From NCBI GenBank assembly GCA_902779945.1, contig CACZDN010000001.1, positions 62,001 to 126,000 of the forward strand: a stretch of DNA of 64,000 nt. Direction: 5' to 3'. The notes below the pieces were generated by a model, which was given only the letters and a program-made list of their open reading frames with translations, had not been told where the DNA came from and ran no database searches. This DNA is from Oscillospiraceae bacterium (lineage in GTDB: Bacteria; Bacillota; Clostridia; Oscillospirales; Oscillospiraceae). The translations under genes were made by a program, and so were the position numbers. Positions within the stretch are counted from its first letter, which is position 1. Every line of letters starts with the position of its first letter. This document shows positions 51,170 through 60,802 of the stretch, piece after piece.

Positions 51170-53119
51170 TCAATACAGCTTTGCGCCTGCCGGAATGTGG
51201 GGATCAACCATCAGAAGATGGAGCTTTTCCTCCTCCCCTTCCTTGTGGACAGCGCTTAGAAGCATACCGCAGGATTCGATGCCCATCATGGCTCTCGGCG
51301 GCAGATTCGTGATGGCGATGCAGGTCTTCCCGATCAGCTCTTCCGGCTCATAATAGGCGTGAATACCGCTCAAAATCGTCCGATTCTCTCCGGAACCGTC
51401 GTCCAGAGTGAATTGCAGGAGCTTCTTGGACTTCTTCACGGCCTGGCAGTCCAGCACCTTAACGGCGCGGAAATCGCTCTTGGAGAAGGTCTCAAAATCG
51501 ACCTGATCCTGGAACAGAGGCTCGATCACCACATTGGAAAAGTCGATCTTTTCCGGCTCGGCGGGAGCTTCGGGAGCGGCTTCCGCAGGGGCGTCCTCCG
51601 CCTTTTCTTCCTTCTTAGGCATGTCCAGCGGTTTCATGGTCGGGAACAGGATGACGTCCCGGATGGAGCTTGCTCCGGTGAGGAGCATGACGCAGCGGTC
51701 GATGCCGATGCCGAGACCGCCGGTGGGGGGCATCCCGTATTCGAGAGCGTTGATGAAGTCCTCGTCCATCATGCCGGCCTCGTCGTCACCCCTGGCGCGC
51801 AGCTCCATCTGCTTCTGGAAGCGCTGCTTCTGGTCGATGGGATCGTTGAGCTCGGAGAAGGCGTTGCCCATCTCGCTGGCGCAGATGAAGAGCTCGAAGC
51901 GCTCGGTCAGGCGCGGGTCCTTCGGGCTGCGCTTGGCGAGCGGGGAGACGTCCACCGGGTGCATGGTGATGAAGGTCGGCTGGATGAGCTTTTCCTCCAC
52001 CTTCTGGTCAAAGCACTCATACAGGGCGTGGCCCCAGGTGGGCTCCACCTTGTCCATGTCGACGCCGGCGGCCTTCGCCGCAGCGACCGCCTCCGCATCG
52101 TCCGGGATCGCCATGAAGTCGATCCCGACGTATTCTTTGACGGCCTCGGCCATGGTCAGACGCCTGAAGCCGGGGGCGAGGCTGACCTGCTGCCCCTGCC
52201 ACTCCACGTCGTAGCTGCCGAGGATCTCCATGGCCGCGCCGGAGAGCAGCGCCTCAAAGAGGTCCATCATGTCGTTGAAATCGGCGTAGGACTCATAGAG
52301 CTCGACCGAGGTGAATTCCGGATTGTGGCGGGTATCCATGCCCTCGTTGCGGAAGATGCGGCCGATCTCATAGACCCGCTCGATCCCGCCGACGATGAGG
52401 CGCTTGAGGTTGAGCTCCGTCGCGATGCGCAGGTACATGTCGAGATCGAGCGTGTTGTGGTGTGTGATGAAGGGGCGCGCCGTCGCGCCGCCGGAGATGG
52501 TGTTGAGGACGGGCGTCTCCACCTCCATGTAGCCTCTCCCGTCCAGGAAGCGGCGGACATAGGAGATGAAGCGGGAGCGGATCTCAAAGTTGCGGCGGCT
52601 GTCCTCGTTGACGATCAGGTCCACGTAGCGCTGGCGGTACTTGAGCTCCGTATTGGTCATGCCGTGGAACTTCTCCGGCAGGGGGCGCAGGGATTTTGAG
52701 AGCAGCACCACGGACTGGACGTGTACGGAAATTTCGCCCGTCTTGGTCTTGAAGACGTAGCCGCCCGCGCCGATGATGTCGCCGATGTCGTACTTGCGGA
52801 AATCGGCAAACTCCGTCTCGCTCACCGCGTCGGCGCGGATATAGAGCTGGATCTGGCCCCGGTCGTCCTTGATGTGGCAGAAAATGGCCTTGCCCATGCC
52901 GCGCTTGGAGAGGATGCGGCCCGCGACGCGGACCTGCTTCTCCTCAAAACCGTCATAATTGTCCCTGATCTCCTGCGACCAGGCGCTGCGGCAGAACTTT
53001 GTCTGGCGGAAGGGGTCGCGCCCCTCCTGCTGAAGGGCGGCCAGCTTGTCGCGCCGTACCTGCAATATCTCGGACAGCTCCATCTCGGGAGCCTGCGGAT
53101 TGTTTCTCTCTTCGCTCAT
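51170..53119 (-). CDS. lysS: Lysyl-tRNA synthetase (class II) with C-terminal tRNA-binding domain
   Basis: The 649-residue enzyme has an OB-fold anticodon domain (about 60-180) and a class II catalytic core (RSRFISYVRRFLD motif 1, FRNEGMDTRHNPEF motif 2, GLGIGIDRCVML motif 3). An Ala/Glu-rich linker leads to a C-terminal EMAP/MetG-like tRNA-binding domain (about 540-649; DFRAVKVLDC... NLPPRAMMGIESCGM). Standard bacterial LysRS is about 500 residues; the extra domain is found in some Clostridia and should raise tRNA affinity. GGGGAGAA precedes the ATG at 53119. It lies 13 bp after greA, as in many Firmicutes. Confidence 0.95.
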   Translation of the reverse strand: MSEERNNPQAPEMELSEILQVRRDKLAALQQEGRDPFRQTKFCRSAWSQEIRDNYDGFEEKQVRVAGRILSKRGMGKAIFCHIKDDRGQIQLYIRADAVSETEFADFRKYDIGDIIGAGGYVFKTKTGEISVHVQSVVLLSKSLRPLPEKFHGMTNTELKYRQRYVDLIVNEDSRRNFEIRSRFISYVRRFLDGRGYMEVETPVLNTISGGATARPFITHHNTLDLDMYLRIATELNLKRLIVGGIERVYEIGRIFRNEGMDTRHNPEFTSVELYESYADFNDMMDLFEALLSGAAMEILGSYDVEWQGQQVSLAPGFRRLTMAEAVKEYVGIDFMAIPDDAEAVAAAKAAGVDMDKVEPTWGHALYECFDQKVEEKLIQPTFITMHPVDVSPLAKRSPKDPRLTERFELFICASEMGNAFSELNDPIDQKQRFQKQMELRARGDDEAGMMDEDFINALEYGMPPTGGLGIGIDRCVMLLTGASSIRDVILFPTMKPLDMPKKEEKAEDAPAEAAPEAPAEPEKIDFSNVVIEPLFQDQVDFETFSKSDFRAVKVLDCQAVKKSKKLLQFTLDDGSGENRTILSGIHAYYEPEELIGKTCIAITNLPPRAMMGIESCGMLLSAVHKEGEEEKLHLLMVDPHIPAGAKLY

Positions 53120-53132
53120 CGGCTTCTCCCCG

Positions 53133-53621
53133 TCACTTGTTTTCGACCGAGAGGATCTGCAGCCGGATCTCCCCGGCGGGCGCGGCCACGGAGACCGTGT
53201 CGCCCGAGTGGTGGCCGTGCAGGGCGCGGCCCACGGGAGAATCGTCGGAAATGCGGCCGTCCTTGGGATTCGCCTCCTGGGAGCCGACGATCTCATAGGT
53301 ATCCTCGGCGTCCTCCTCGATATCCAGTACCTTAACGATGCTGCCGAGGGTGACAGTGTCCTTGGGGACGTCCTGTTCGGCCTTGTCGACGATCTCGGCG
53401 TTTTCGATCAGGACCTTGAGCTCCGCGATCTTGGAGTAGAGCTTGCCCTGCTCGGTCTTGGCCTCGTCATATTCGCTGTTCTCGGACAGGTCGCCGAAGC
53501 TTCTGGCCTCCTTGATGAGCTCCGAGACCTCCTTCTCGCGGACGGTCTCGAGATAATAGAGCTCGTCCTTGAGCGCGTCGAGACGCTCCTGACTCATTTT
53601 GAATCTGCTTGCATTTGCCAT
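53133..53621 (-). CDS. greA: Transcript cleavage factor GreA
   Basis: The 162-residue protein has the GreA N-terminal coiled coil with the acidic tip (SFGDLSENSEYDEAK) and the FKBP-like C-terminal domain (ISDDSPVGRALHGHHSGDTVSV). It rescues backtracked RNA polymerase. GAAGGAG lies before the ATG at 53621. It forms an operon with lysS. Confidence 0.97.
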   Translation of the reverse strand: MANASRFKMSQERLDALKDELYYLETVREKEVSELIKEARSFGDLSENSEYDEAKTEQGKLYSKIAELKVLIENAEIVDKAEQDVPKDTVTLGSIVKVLDIEEDAEDTYEIVGSQEANPKDGRISDDSPVGRALHGHHSGDTVSVAAPAGEIRLQILSVENK

Positions 53622-53719
53622 GATGACAATCTCCTTCTGCCGCATGTGCCGGCCTGTATTATAAAACCACTGTTCTCTGTATAGGGCAGCCTTGATTATA
53701 TGGGTTTTCCCCGTCTGTG

Positions 53720-54964
53720 TCAACTCAAAAGCTTCAGCGCGTAGATGAGCTGATCGTCGTCTGAGGTAACGCCGGAGCCGGAGCTGTCGCCGGTGGTGCC
53801 GGCGGTGGTGCCGGTGGCGCTGGGGTCCGAGTTGTGCATGATATAGTCGGGCGATACGCCGCCGCGTGCGCTGATGTCCACGCCGTTTCCGGTGAGGTAG
53901 GTGCCGGTCGAGAGGCGGATCGCGCTCCCGTCGGACAGGACGATGGTCTCCTGATAGCGCGTCTTGCCGGTGGACGGCTCGCCGATCAGGGTCGCCCAAC
54001 CGTATTCCTGGAGGGCGGCGGCGCAGACCTCGGCCTCGCCGTAGGTCTCGGCGTTGATGAGCACACACATCGGAAGCTGGATGCACATGCCGTCGGACTC
54101 GGTGATCTCCTGCTTGCCGTTTTTGTACTGCATGGCGAAGAGCCGCCCGTTCGGCAGCAGATAATCCAGAAAGGCCGCGACCTCGGTGTCGAGGCCGCCG
54201 GGGTTGCCGCGCAGGTCGATGCACAGCGCCGTCGCGCCCTGGTTGAGCAGGGTCTCGATCCCGTCGATGGCGTCCTGCGCGGTGCCGGCTTCAAAGTTCT
54301 TGATCTGCACATAGCCCGCGAGCGTTTTTTCCAGACGGCAGTGGACGGAGCTCACATACACGCCGCTGCAGTCGACCTCGATGGTTTTCTTGCCCTTGCT
54401 GATGTCCAGCGTGAAGATGGTGTTGAGCCGCGAGCGGATGAGCTTGCGCGCCTCGTCGAGGGTCTTGTCGGTCAGGTCGATGCCGTCGACGCTGGTGATC
54501 ACGTCGCCGGCGGTAAGGCCGGCCCAGGCGGCAGGGGAGTCCATGTTGACCGAGATCACCTCAAAGCCGCCGCCCTCCTCCTTGAGGATTGCCATTCCGA
54601 TGCCGGCATATTCACCGGTGGAGCTGAGCTGATACGCCTTGTACTCATTGGGGGACATGTAGTAGCTCCACTTGTCTCCAAGACCCGAGACAATGGCGGC
54701 CGCCGCGTTGTCCCCGAGCGTGCTGCGGTCGACAGGGTCGATGAAGCGCTCGTCGATGACGTCCTTGATCTCGATATAGCGCATGGCCTCGTCGTAATCG
54801 TTCCTGCCGCCGACGGCCTCGAGCATGGTGCGATGGGTCTGCCACCAGGTGCCGCCGCCGACGAGGAGCAGGGCCAGGATCACAAATTTCAGGCGGATGG
54901 GGATATTCAATAACGCCGTGATGAGGCGCAGGATGCCTTGGAGTATCCGCGTGCCGAGTCTCAT
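53720..54964 (-). CDS. S41 (CtpA-type) protease homologue lacking the catalytic serine
   Basis: The 414-residue protein has a membrane anchor (about 27-38), a PDZ domain (about 110-190; GIGMAI, AGLTAGDVITSVDG) and an S41 peptidase core (LRGNPGGLDTEVA). In relatives the nucleophile lies in NAETYSxAE; here it reads NAETYGEAE, with Gly309 (codon GGC at 54040-54038) in its place. Lys334 (GKTRYQ) is kept. One AGC to GGC change explains this. It may be a non-catalytic scaffold for the M23 and FtsEX genes upstream. GGAGG lies 7 bases before the ATG. Confidence 0.88.
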   Translation of the reverse strand: MRLGTRILQGILRLITALLNIPIRLKFVILALLLVGGGTWWQTHRTMLEAVGGRNDYDEAMRYIEIKDVIDERFIDPVDRSTLGDNAAAAIVSGLGDKWSYYMSPNEYKAYQLSSTGEYAGIGMAILKEEGGGFEVISVNMDSPAAWAGLTAGDVITSVDGIDLTDKTLDEARKLIRSRLNTIFTLDISKGKKTIEVDCSGVYVSSVHCRLEKTLAGYVQIKNFEAGTAQDAIDGIETLLNQGATALCIDLRGNPGGLDTEVAAFLDYLLPNGRLFAMQYKNGKQEITESDGMCIQLPMCVLINAETYGEAEVCAAALQEYGWATLIGEPSTGKTRYQETIVLSDGSAIRLSTGTYLTGNGVDISARGGVSPDYIMHNSDPSATGTTAGTTGDSSGSGVTSDDDQLIYALKLLS

Positions 54965-55043
54965 AAAAAAACCTCCGGAAGGGGAAAGTCACTTGTTGCC
55001 GGGCAGTCGTTCCCGACTGCCCGGCAGCTTGTTTCTGTCGTGA

Positions 55044-56333
55044 TTACACGCCGGCGTCCGGCGAGATGTTGAGGCCCGAGTAGAACATTTCCGGGTCGAC
55101 TCTCGACCCGTTGACGTAGACCTCAAAGTGCAGATGCGGTCCGGTGGAGTTGCCGGTGCTGCCGACCTGCCCGATGGTGTCGCCCTGGTTCACATACTGC
55201 CCCTCGTACACGCCGATGGTCGACAGATGGCCGTAGAGGGTCTTGTAGCCGCCCGCGTGCTCGATCATGATGCAGTTGCCGTAGCCGCCGTACCACTCCG
55301 CGAGGACGACCTTGCCGCCGTCCGCGGCGTAGACCGCCGTGCCCATGTTGGAGGCGATGTCCATGCCGTTGTGGTGTTTAAGCTCGCCCGTAATGGGGTG
55401 GATGCGCTCGCCGAAGCGGCTGGAAATGTAGGAGTAGGAGGCCACGGGGAAGATGAAGAAGCCGGTGGAGTTGGCGATCCCGCCGCCTCCGCCGCCGGAG
55501 CTCCCGCCGCTGTCGCCGCCGCCGGCTGCCGCCGCGGCTGCTGCCGCTGCCGCCGCCTCTTCCGCGGCGCGCTCTGCCTCGAGCCTGGCGACCAGCGCGT
55601 TCAGCGCCTCGGTCGTCTCGTCCTCCTGCGCTGCGATCTCCGCGATCTCCTCCTGCTTGTTCGTGTAGTCTTCATAGAGACCGGTCAGAAGCTCGTTTGC
55701 CTCTTCGATCTCAAGCTCCAGCTTTTTCTGCTCCTCGCGCAGGATGTCCTGCTTGCCGTTGACCTCCCTGCGGTAGTCCTCATACTCGGCCTTGATCGCC
55801 TCCGTGTTCTCGCGGGCGCGGATGTAGTTGTCCTCAAGCTCCCGGTCGCGCTGCATGATCTCGCCCACATCGTCCAGTGCGGTCAGCATCTCACCGAGAT
55901 CGTTGGCCTTGAAGATCAGCGCCAGATAGTTGAGCGTCCCGTTTTCCTCCATCGCGCGCACGCGGGCGCGGTAGCGTTCGAGCTGCTCCTGCTCGAGCGC
56001 CTGGGCGTCCAGGACCTCCTGCTCCTTTTCGGCGATCATCCTGTCGTACAGGGCGATTTCCTGATTGTTCAGCTCGATCTGCTGCATGGTATAGGAATTG
56101 CGCTCATCCAGGGCGCGCTTCTGCGCCAGGATGTCCATGGCGTTGCTCTGCAGCCAGTCGATCACAGCCTGCTTTTCCTCGCGCTGGGCGCGGATAACGT
56201 CGCGCTTTTCGCGCAGGGCCGCGATCTCCGATTCGGAGACCTTGGCAAGTGCGCCGCCGGAGACGGCGGTCAGCATCGCGCCGCACAGGAGAAAACACAG
56301 CAGCCTTCTGCCGGACGCTTTTCTCTTTCTCAT
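55044..56333 (-). CDS. EnvC/PcsB-like coiled-coil M23 peptidase (1)
   Basis: The 429-residue protein has a signal sequence, a long coiled coil (about 30-260), a Gly/Ser/Ala linker, and an M23 LytM domain with the zinc motifs HxxxD (HHNGMDIAS) and HLHFE near the C-terminus. All metal ligands appear present, so it may be active. Such proteins cut peptidoglycan cross-links or activate amidases at the septum when driven by FtsEX through the coiled coil. It is a tandem paralogue of the next gene, 81 bp away. No good Shine-Dalgarno precedes either ATG (56336 or 56333). Confidence 0.9.
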   Translation of the reverse strand: MRKRKASGRRLLCFLLCGAMLTAVSGGALAKVSESEIAALREKRDVIRAQREEKQAVIDWLQSNAMDILAQKRALDERNSYTMQQIELNNQEIALYDRMIAEKEQEVLDAQALEQEQLERYRARVRAMEENGTLNYLALIFKANDLGEMLTALDDVGEIMQRDRELEDNYIRARENTEAIKAEYEDYRREVNGKQDILREEQKKLELEIEEANELLTGLYEDYTNKQEEIAEIAAQEDETTEALNALVARLEAERAAEEAAAAAAAAAAAGGGDSGGSSGGGGGGIANSTGFFIFPVASYSYISSRFGERIHPITGELKHHNGMDIASNMGTAVYAADGGKVVLAEWYGGYGNCIMIEHAGGYKTLYGHLSTIGVYEGQYVNQGDTIGQVGSTGNSTGPHLHFEVYVNGSRVDPEMFYSGLNISPDAGV

Positions 56334-56414
56334 CATAAAAAAGACGGAGTCGAACCGCGGCCGCCCTGCGGCGGCCCCTTCTGCCGTTGATGGATTCGCG
56401 TGAAAGGGGATATG

Positions 56415-57773
56415 TCAGCAGTTGTAATAGCTGATGCCGGAGAAATACTGGGCCGGGTCGACCCGGCCGTCTCCCACGTAGACCTCGAAGTGGAGGTGGG
56501 TGCCGGTGGCGCGGCCCGTCGCGCCGACATAACCGATGGTCTGGCCCTGTGAGACATACTCCCCGGCCGAGACCGCAAGGCCCGACATGTGCGCGTACAC
56601 GGTCGAGGTGCCGCCGTGGTCAATGACGACGTAATTGCCGTAGGAGCCGTCGTAGGAGGCGGTGATCACCTCGCCGGCGGCGGCTGCCACGACGGGCGAG
56701 CCGTCATTGCCGAAGCCGTCGATGTCGATCCCGCTGTGGTAGCGCGTCTCGCCGGTGAAGGGGTCGGAGCGGTTCCCGAAGCGGCTGGTCACCCGCGTGC
56801 TGCACGGCAGAGGCCAGACAAAGCCGTCCGACCCGCCGGATATGTAGCCCACGGAGGCCTGGTCCGCAAGCTGCTGGATCTGCTCCTCCGAATAGATCAG
56901 CTCCCCGCCGGCCGCGAGTGAATCCATGTTCGCCTGCACCATGTCGACCACCTGGGCCTGAAGCTGGGCGGCTGCGGCCTGCGCCGCGGCGTTTTCGGCC
57001 GCCTTGCGGGCGTTGTTGCTGGCAACCAGATACGCAATGGTCTCGGCGGCCGCAGTCTCGGCGGCCTGGGCGCTCTCATACTCGCGCACGGCGTCGTCGA
57101 TCGCGTCCTCCAGCTCCACAAGCAGTTCTTCGGTCTGCTCGACCTCGGCCAGGATACTGGCCTGCTCCTCGCGCAGCTCGCCCTGAATGCCCTCGTAGAC
57201 GGTCTTCTCCGACTCGTACTCGGCCTTGATCTCCTCGGTCTCCTCACGGGCGGCCTCATATTCGCGCTGGAGCTGCTTGTCGCTCTCCATGATCTCGCCC
57301 ATATCGTCGAAGGCGGTGATCAGCTCGGCAAAGTTGTCCGCCCCCATGACCAGGGCCAGTATGTTGTAGCCGCCGCTCTCCTCCATGGCGCGGATGCGGG
57401 TGCGGTAGCGCTCGCGCTGGAAGTCCTCGCGTGCCCTGGCGGCGTCGACCTCCTGCCCCTTGGCCTCGATCATCTCTTCGTATTTCAGGATCTCCTGACC
57501 CAGCAGCTCCAGCTTGCGCTCGGCAAGCCGCTTCTGCTCCTCCAGCGCGGCCCGCTGCTCCAGCACGTTTGCCTGTACCTCCTGGAGCTTTTCGATCCGC
57601 CACTTGATCTCCGAGATCTGACTGGTGAGCTCGTCCTTCTTTGCGCGCAGCACCGCAAGCTCGTCTCCCTCATCCGCATAGGCGGAGACGGGGATCACGC
57701 TCACGACGAGGGACAGGAGCATCAAAACGGCCAGGACGATCGCAATGATGGATAATGCTTTGTTTCTTTTCAT
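56415..57773 (-). CDS. EnvC/PcsB-like coiled-coil M23 peptidase (2)
   Basis: The 452-residue protein repeats the layout of its neighbour: signal sequence, coiled coil (about 35-270), Ala-rich linker and LytM domain with YHSGIDIDG and HLHFE. It lies 25 bp after ftsX, so it is the likely primary partner of FtsEX. The pair probably arose by tandem duplication and may act at different stages (division and sporulation). AAAGG lies 5 bases before the ATG at 57773. Confidence 0.92.
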   Translation of the reverse strand: MKRNKALSIIAIVLAVLMLLSLVVSVIPVSAYADEGDELAVLRAKKDELTSQISEIKWRIEKLQEVQANVLEQRAALEEQKRLAERKLELLGQEILKYEEMIEAKGQEVDAARAREDFQRERYRTRIRAMEESGGYNILALVMGADNFAELITAFDDMGEIMESDKQLQREYEAAREETEEIKAEYESEKTVYEGIQGELREEQASILAEVEQTEELLVELEDAIDDAVREYESAQAAETAAAETIAYLVASNNARKAAENAAAQAAAAQLQAQVVDMVQANMDSLAAGGELIYSEEQIQQLADQASVGYISGGSDGFVWPLPCSTRVTSRFGNRSDPFTGETRYHSGIDIDGFGNDGSPVVAAAAGEVITASYDGSYGNYVVIDHGGTSTVYAHMSGLAVSAGEYVSQGQTIGYVGATGRATGTHLHFEVYVGDGRVDPAQYFSGISYYNC

Positions 57774-57798
57774 AAAAACCTTTCCCGCTGCGGGACGC

Positions 57799-58677
57799 TC
57801 AAACCTTCAGGTAATTCTTGATCGCGTTCACGCCGCCGAAGGCGCCGACCAGGATGCCGACCCCCATGTAGATGACGAACACCGGCAGGGCATACTCGCG
57901 AAACGGAATCACGTCCAGAAGCGACCCCGTGATGGAGCCGACCAGGCGGCCGGAGATGAGGTTATACAGCCCCCACTCCGCCACAAAGGCAATGCTGCCG
58001 CCCATCATGCCGAGGACAAGACCCTCCACCACAAAGGGCAGGCGGATGAAGCCGTTCGTCGCGCCGACCATCTTCATGATGGCGATCTCCTCGCGCCGCC
58101 CGAAGGTCGCGAGCTTGATGGTGTTGGACATGATGAAGAAGGACACGAACACCAGCATCACGATCAGCACGAGGGAGACGACGCTCACCACATTGCGGAT
58201 CATGACGAAGTTCTGCGCGTAATCGAGGTGGGCGTTGACCTTGGCCACGCCGCGGATCGCCTCAAGCTCCGTCTTGGTCTGGGACATGTAGGCGATGTCG
58301 TTGAGGTGGATGATGAAGCGGTGGCGGAACACGTCCTCATCGATGCCCTCCATCAGAGAGGCGTCGTACTTGCCCATGAAGCTGTCCATGGCCTGGGTGC
58401 GGGAGACGAACTCGGCCGAGGCCACGTTGTCCACAGCCTCAATGTTGCGCTGCAGGTCCCGCGCGGCGTTCTCGTCGCCGATGCTCTCGTCGACGAAGAC
58501 GACGATCTCGTTCTGCGCCTCCAGGTCCTTGATGAGCCTGTCGATGTTGAGCGACAGCAGCGACACGCTGCCCATGATGATGAGACAGGCGACAATGACG
58601 GCGACGGTCGCAAAGGACATGAAGCCGTGCGTCGTGATGCTGCGGAAGCCTTCGCGGATCAGATAACCCAGTCTCAT
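57799..58677 (-). CDS. ftsX: Cell-division permease FtsX
   Basis: The 292-residue protein has four membrane segments (about 20-42, 170-192, 222-245, 268-290) and a large extracytoplasmic loop (about 45-165) that binds the coiled coil of the hydrolase. With FtsE it transmits ATP hydrolysis to cell-wall cutting outside. The ATG overlaps the ftsE stop by 4 bp. Confidence 0.95.
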   Translation of the reverse strand: MRLGYLIREGFRSITTHGFMSFATVAVIVACLIIMGSVSLLSLNIDRLIKDLEAQNEIVVFVDESIGDENAARDLQRNIEAVDNVASAEFVSRTQAMDSFMGKYDASLMEGIDEDVFRHRFIIHLNDIAYMSQTKTELEAIRGVAKVNAHLDYAQNFVMIRNVVSVVSLVLIVMLVFVSFFIMSNTIKLATFGRREEIAIMKMVGATNGFIRLPFVVEGLVLGMMGGSIAFVAEWGLYNLISGRLVGSITGSLLDVIPFREYALPVFVIYMGVGILVGAFGGVNAIKNYLKV

Positions 58678-59360
58678 ATGCCGTAGTACCCCCCTTCCGA
58701 GCTGTCGCCCGTCTTCTCACCGCAGTCTATGGTGATGACGCGCTTGGAGAAGGCGTTGACAAGCTCCTTCTCATGGGTGACGACCACGACGGTGGTGCCC
58801 ATCTCGTTGATCTTTTCCAGCAGGAGCATGAGCTCCAGGCTGCGGGCGGGGTCCAGATTACCGGTTGGCTCGTCCGCAACGATCATGCGCGGACTGTTGA
58901 CCAGCGCCCTCGCGATGCCGACGCGCTGCTGTTCGCCGCCGGAGAGCTCTCCCGGCATTCTCTTCTCGCGGCCCTCGAGACCGACGAGCTCCAATATGTA
59001 AGGCACGCGCGTGCGGATCTCGCTGTTGGGAGCGCCGACCACGCGCATGGCGAATGCGACGTTGTCATACACGTTCATGTTTTCGATCAGGCGGTAATCC
59101 TGAAAGACCACACCCAGGGTCCTGCGCATTTTCGGCAGCTTGCGGCGCTTGATCGTCCCCATGTCAAAGTCGTTGACCACGACCTTGCCTGAGGTGGGCC
59201 GCACCTCGCCGGTGATGAGCTTCATCAGCGTCGTCTTGCCGGAACCGGAGGGGCCGACCAGAAAGACGAATTCGCCGTCTTCTATCGTAAGGCTCACATT
59301 GTCGAGCGCGACGGTGTTGCTGCTCTCGTAGACCTTACGCACGTTCTGCATGAATACCAT
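58674..59360 (-). CDS. ftsE: Cell-division ATPase FtsE
   Basis: The 228-residue ABC ATPase has Walker A GPSGSGKTT (36-44), signature LSGGEQQRV, Walker B MIVADEPTG and a VTHEKELV switch. GGAGG lies 7 bases before the ATG. It forms an operon ftsE-ftsX-M23-M23-S41 on the minus strand. Confidence 0.96.
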   Translation of the reverse strand: MVFMQNVRKVYESSNTVALDNVSLTIEDGEFVFLVGPSGSGKTTLMKLITGEVRPTSGKVVVNDFDMGTIKRRKLPKMRRTLGVVFQDYRLIENMNVYDNVAFAMRVVGAPNSEIRTRVPYILELVGLEGREKRMPGELSGGEQQRVGIARALVNSPRMIVADEPTGNLDPARSLELMLLLEKINEMGTTVVVVTHEKELVNAFSKRVITIDCGEKTGDSSEGGYYGI

Positions 59361-59406
59361 GTTCTGTCCTCCTATCGGGAAATAGTGCGAACCGCTCCGG
59401 CAGCAG

Positions 59407-60498
59407 TCAGTATTTGCTGTTCAGGGAGTCCAGGTATTGCTTGACCATCATCGCAACCTTGAAGACGATCGCGTGGTCGAACTCCCGCAGGTCGAGACCG
59501 GTCATCTTCTTGATCTTCTCAAGGCGGTAGACCAGCGTGTTGCGGTGCACATACAGCTTGCGCGAGGTCTCAGAGACGTTCAGGTTGTTCTCAAAGAAGC
59601 GGTTGATGGTCTCCAGCGTGTCCTCATCCAGGGTCTCGATGGGGTTTTTCTTGAAGACCTCGTTGAGGAACATTTCGCACAGCGTCGTCGGCAGCTGGTA
59701 GATGATGCGGCCGAGACCGAGGCTCTCGTAATTGATGATGGTCTTGTCGCTTTCAAACACGCGCCCCACGTCGATGGCGACCTGCGCCTCCTTGTACTTG
59801 TCGGCAAGCTCACGGAGATGGCGGGCGTTGGTGCTCACGCCGGTGACGGACTTGATGCCCAGCTCCTCCAGCAGCGTAGTCTCGATGCTCCGCGCGACGC
59901 GCATGACCTCCTCGGGACAGTTGGCGTTCGGAAGCGCCTTGACGAGCACGATATCCGTCTCGTTGATGTTGAGCACAAAATCCTTCTGCCTGTCGGGGAA
60001 GAGGCGCTGGATGGCCTCCACCGCGGCGACGTCCGGATTTTCCATCTGGCGCACCAGCAGGACGACGCGCGGCTCGTCCGTCACGAAGTGGAGCTCCTTG
60101 GCGCGCACATAGACGTCTCCGGGCAGGATATTGTCGGAGATGATGTTCTTGATAAAAGCGGCCTTGTTGTGCTTTTCCTCGTAATTGTTCTTGGCCTCGT
60201 TGAACGCCACGACGGAGATCGCGCAGATCGTGCGGCTGAGCGAATCGGTCCCCTCCGTGAACGCGACATAGTCAAACTTGGCCCCCGGGGAATAGAGCGC
60301 GAAGTAGGTCCTCGCGCCGGTGGTGACGGGGCGCTCGCTCCCGTCGAACTCATACTGGTGGAAATCGTCCAGCCTTGACCCGATCATGGCAAGCTCGCTG
60401 CAAGCCACGACAAATCCCTGCTCGTCCACAACGCCGATGGTTCTGTCCACGTTGTCCTTCATCTGAATGATCACATTCTGAAAAATTCTGCTGGACAT
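59407..60498 (-). CDS. CdaR/PucR-family transcriptional regulator
   Basis: The 363-residue protein has an N-terminal sugar-diacid-recognition-like domain (IGVVDEQGFVVACSEL), a GGDEF-like middle part, and a C-terminal PucR HTH (LNVSETSRKLYVHRNTLVYRLEKIKKMTG). It probably activates a metabolic pathway in response to a small acid. GGGAGAG precedes the ATG at 60498. Its target genes are not evident: the FtsE gene is 46 bp downstream and might be read from the same transcript. Confidence 0.88.
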   Translation of the reverse strand: MSSRIFQNVIIQMKDNVDRTIGVVDEQGFVVACSELAMIGSRLDDFHQYEFDGSERPVTTGARTYFALYSPGAKFDYVAFTEGTDSLSRTICAISVVAFNEAKNNYEEKHNKAAFIKNIISDNILPGDVYVRAKELHFVTDEPRVVLLVRQMENPDVAAVEAIQRLFPDRQKDFVLNINETDIVLVKALPNANCPEEVMRVARSIETTLLEELGIKSVTGVSTNARHLRELADKYKEAQVAIDVGRVFESDKTIINYESLGLGRIIYQLPTTLCEMFLNEVFKKNPIETLDEDTLETINRFFENNLNVSETSRKLYVHRNTLVYRLEKIKKMTGLDLREFDHAIVFKVAMMVKQYLDSLNSKY

Positions 60499-60686
60499 AT
60501 GTTCTCTCTCCCATTCCTTCGCAATTGAGTGCGGACCGTCTTTCCCGACCGCACGGTCTCTTCTCTCTCCAACGATGCCCCAAAAAACGGGGAATATCTC
60601 CGCGGGAGCTCTCAGACGCGGCACATTCAGCAATATGTCAAGACATTGCTGCCTTCGCCTTGCTCCCGCCGCGCGTATCGGCTACC

Positions 60687-60715
60687 ATAATAACGCTTTT
60701 TTATGTAATTATCAA
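60687..60715 (-). promoter_or_regulatory. Promoter of the CdaR-type gene
   Basis: On the minus strand a TTGATA -35 (60715-60710) and TATTAT -10 (60692-60687) are 17 bases apart, giving a leader of about 180 bases. The 304-bp gap 60499-60802 holds this promoter and nothing else that I can support. Confidence 0.6.
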
Positions 60716-60802
60716 TAGAAACTATAGGGTTTTTTTGTGAATTTTTTTCCCATTGTGTTGGTAACGCTCAAAAAGCATTCGACAAAGCCGCTGTTTTTTC
60801 GA

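Noticed and set aside
51059-53140. T-box or lysine riboswitch ahead of lysS
   Set aside because: greA lies 13 bp upstream with no leader, so there is no room for one.
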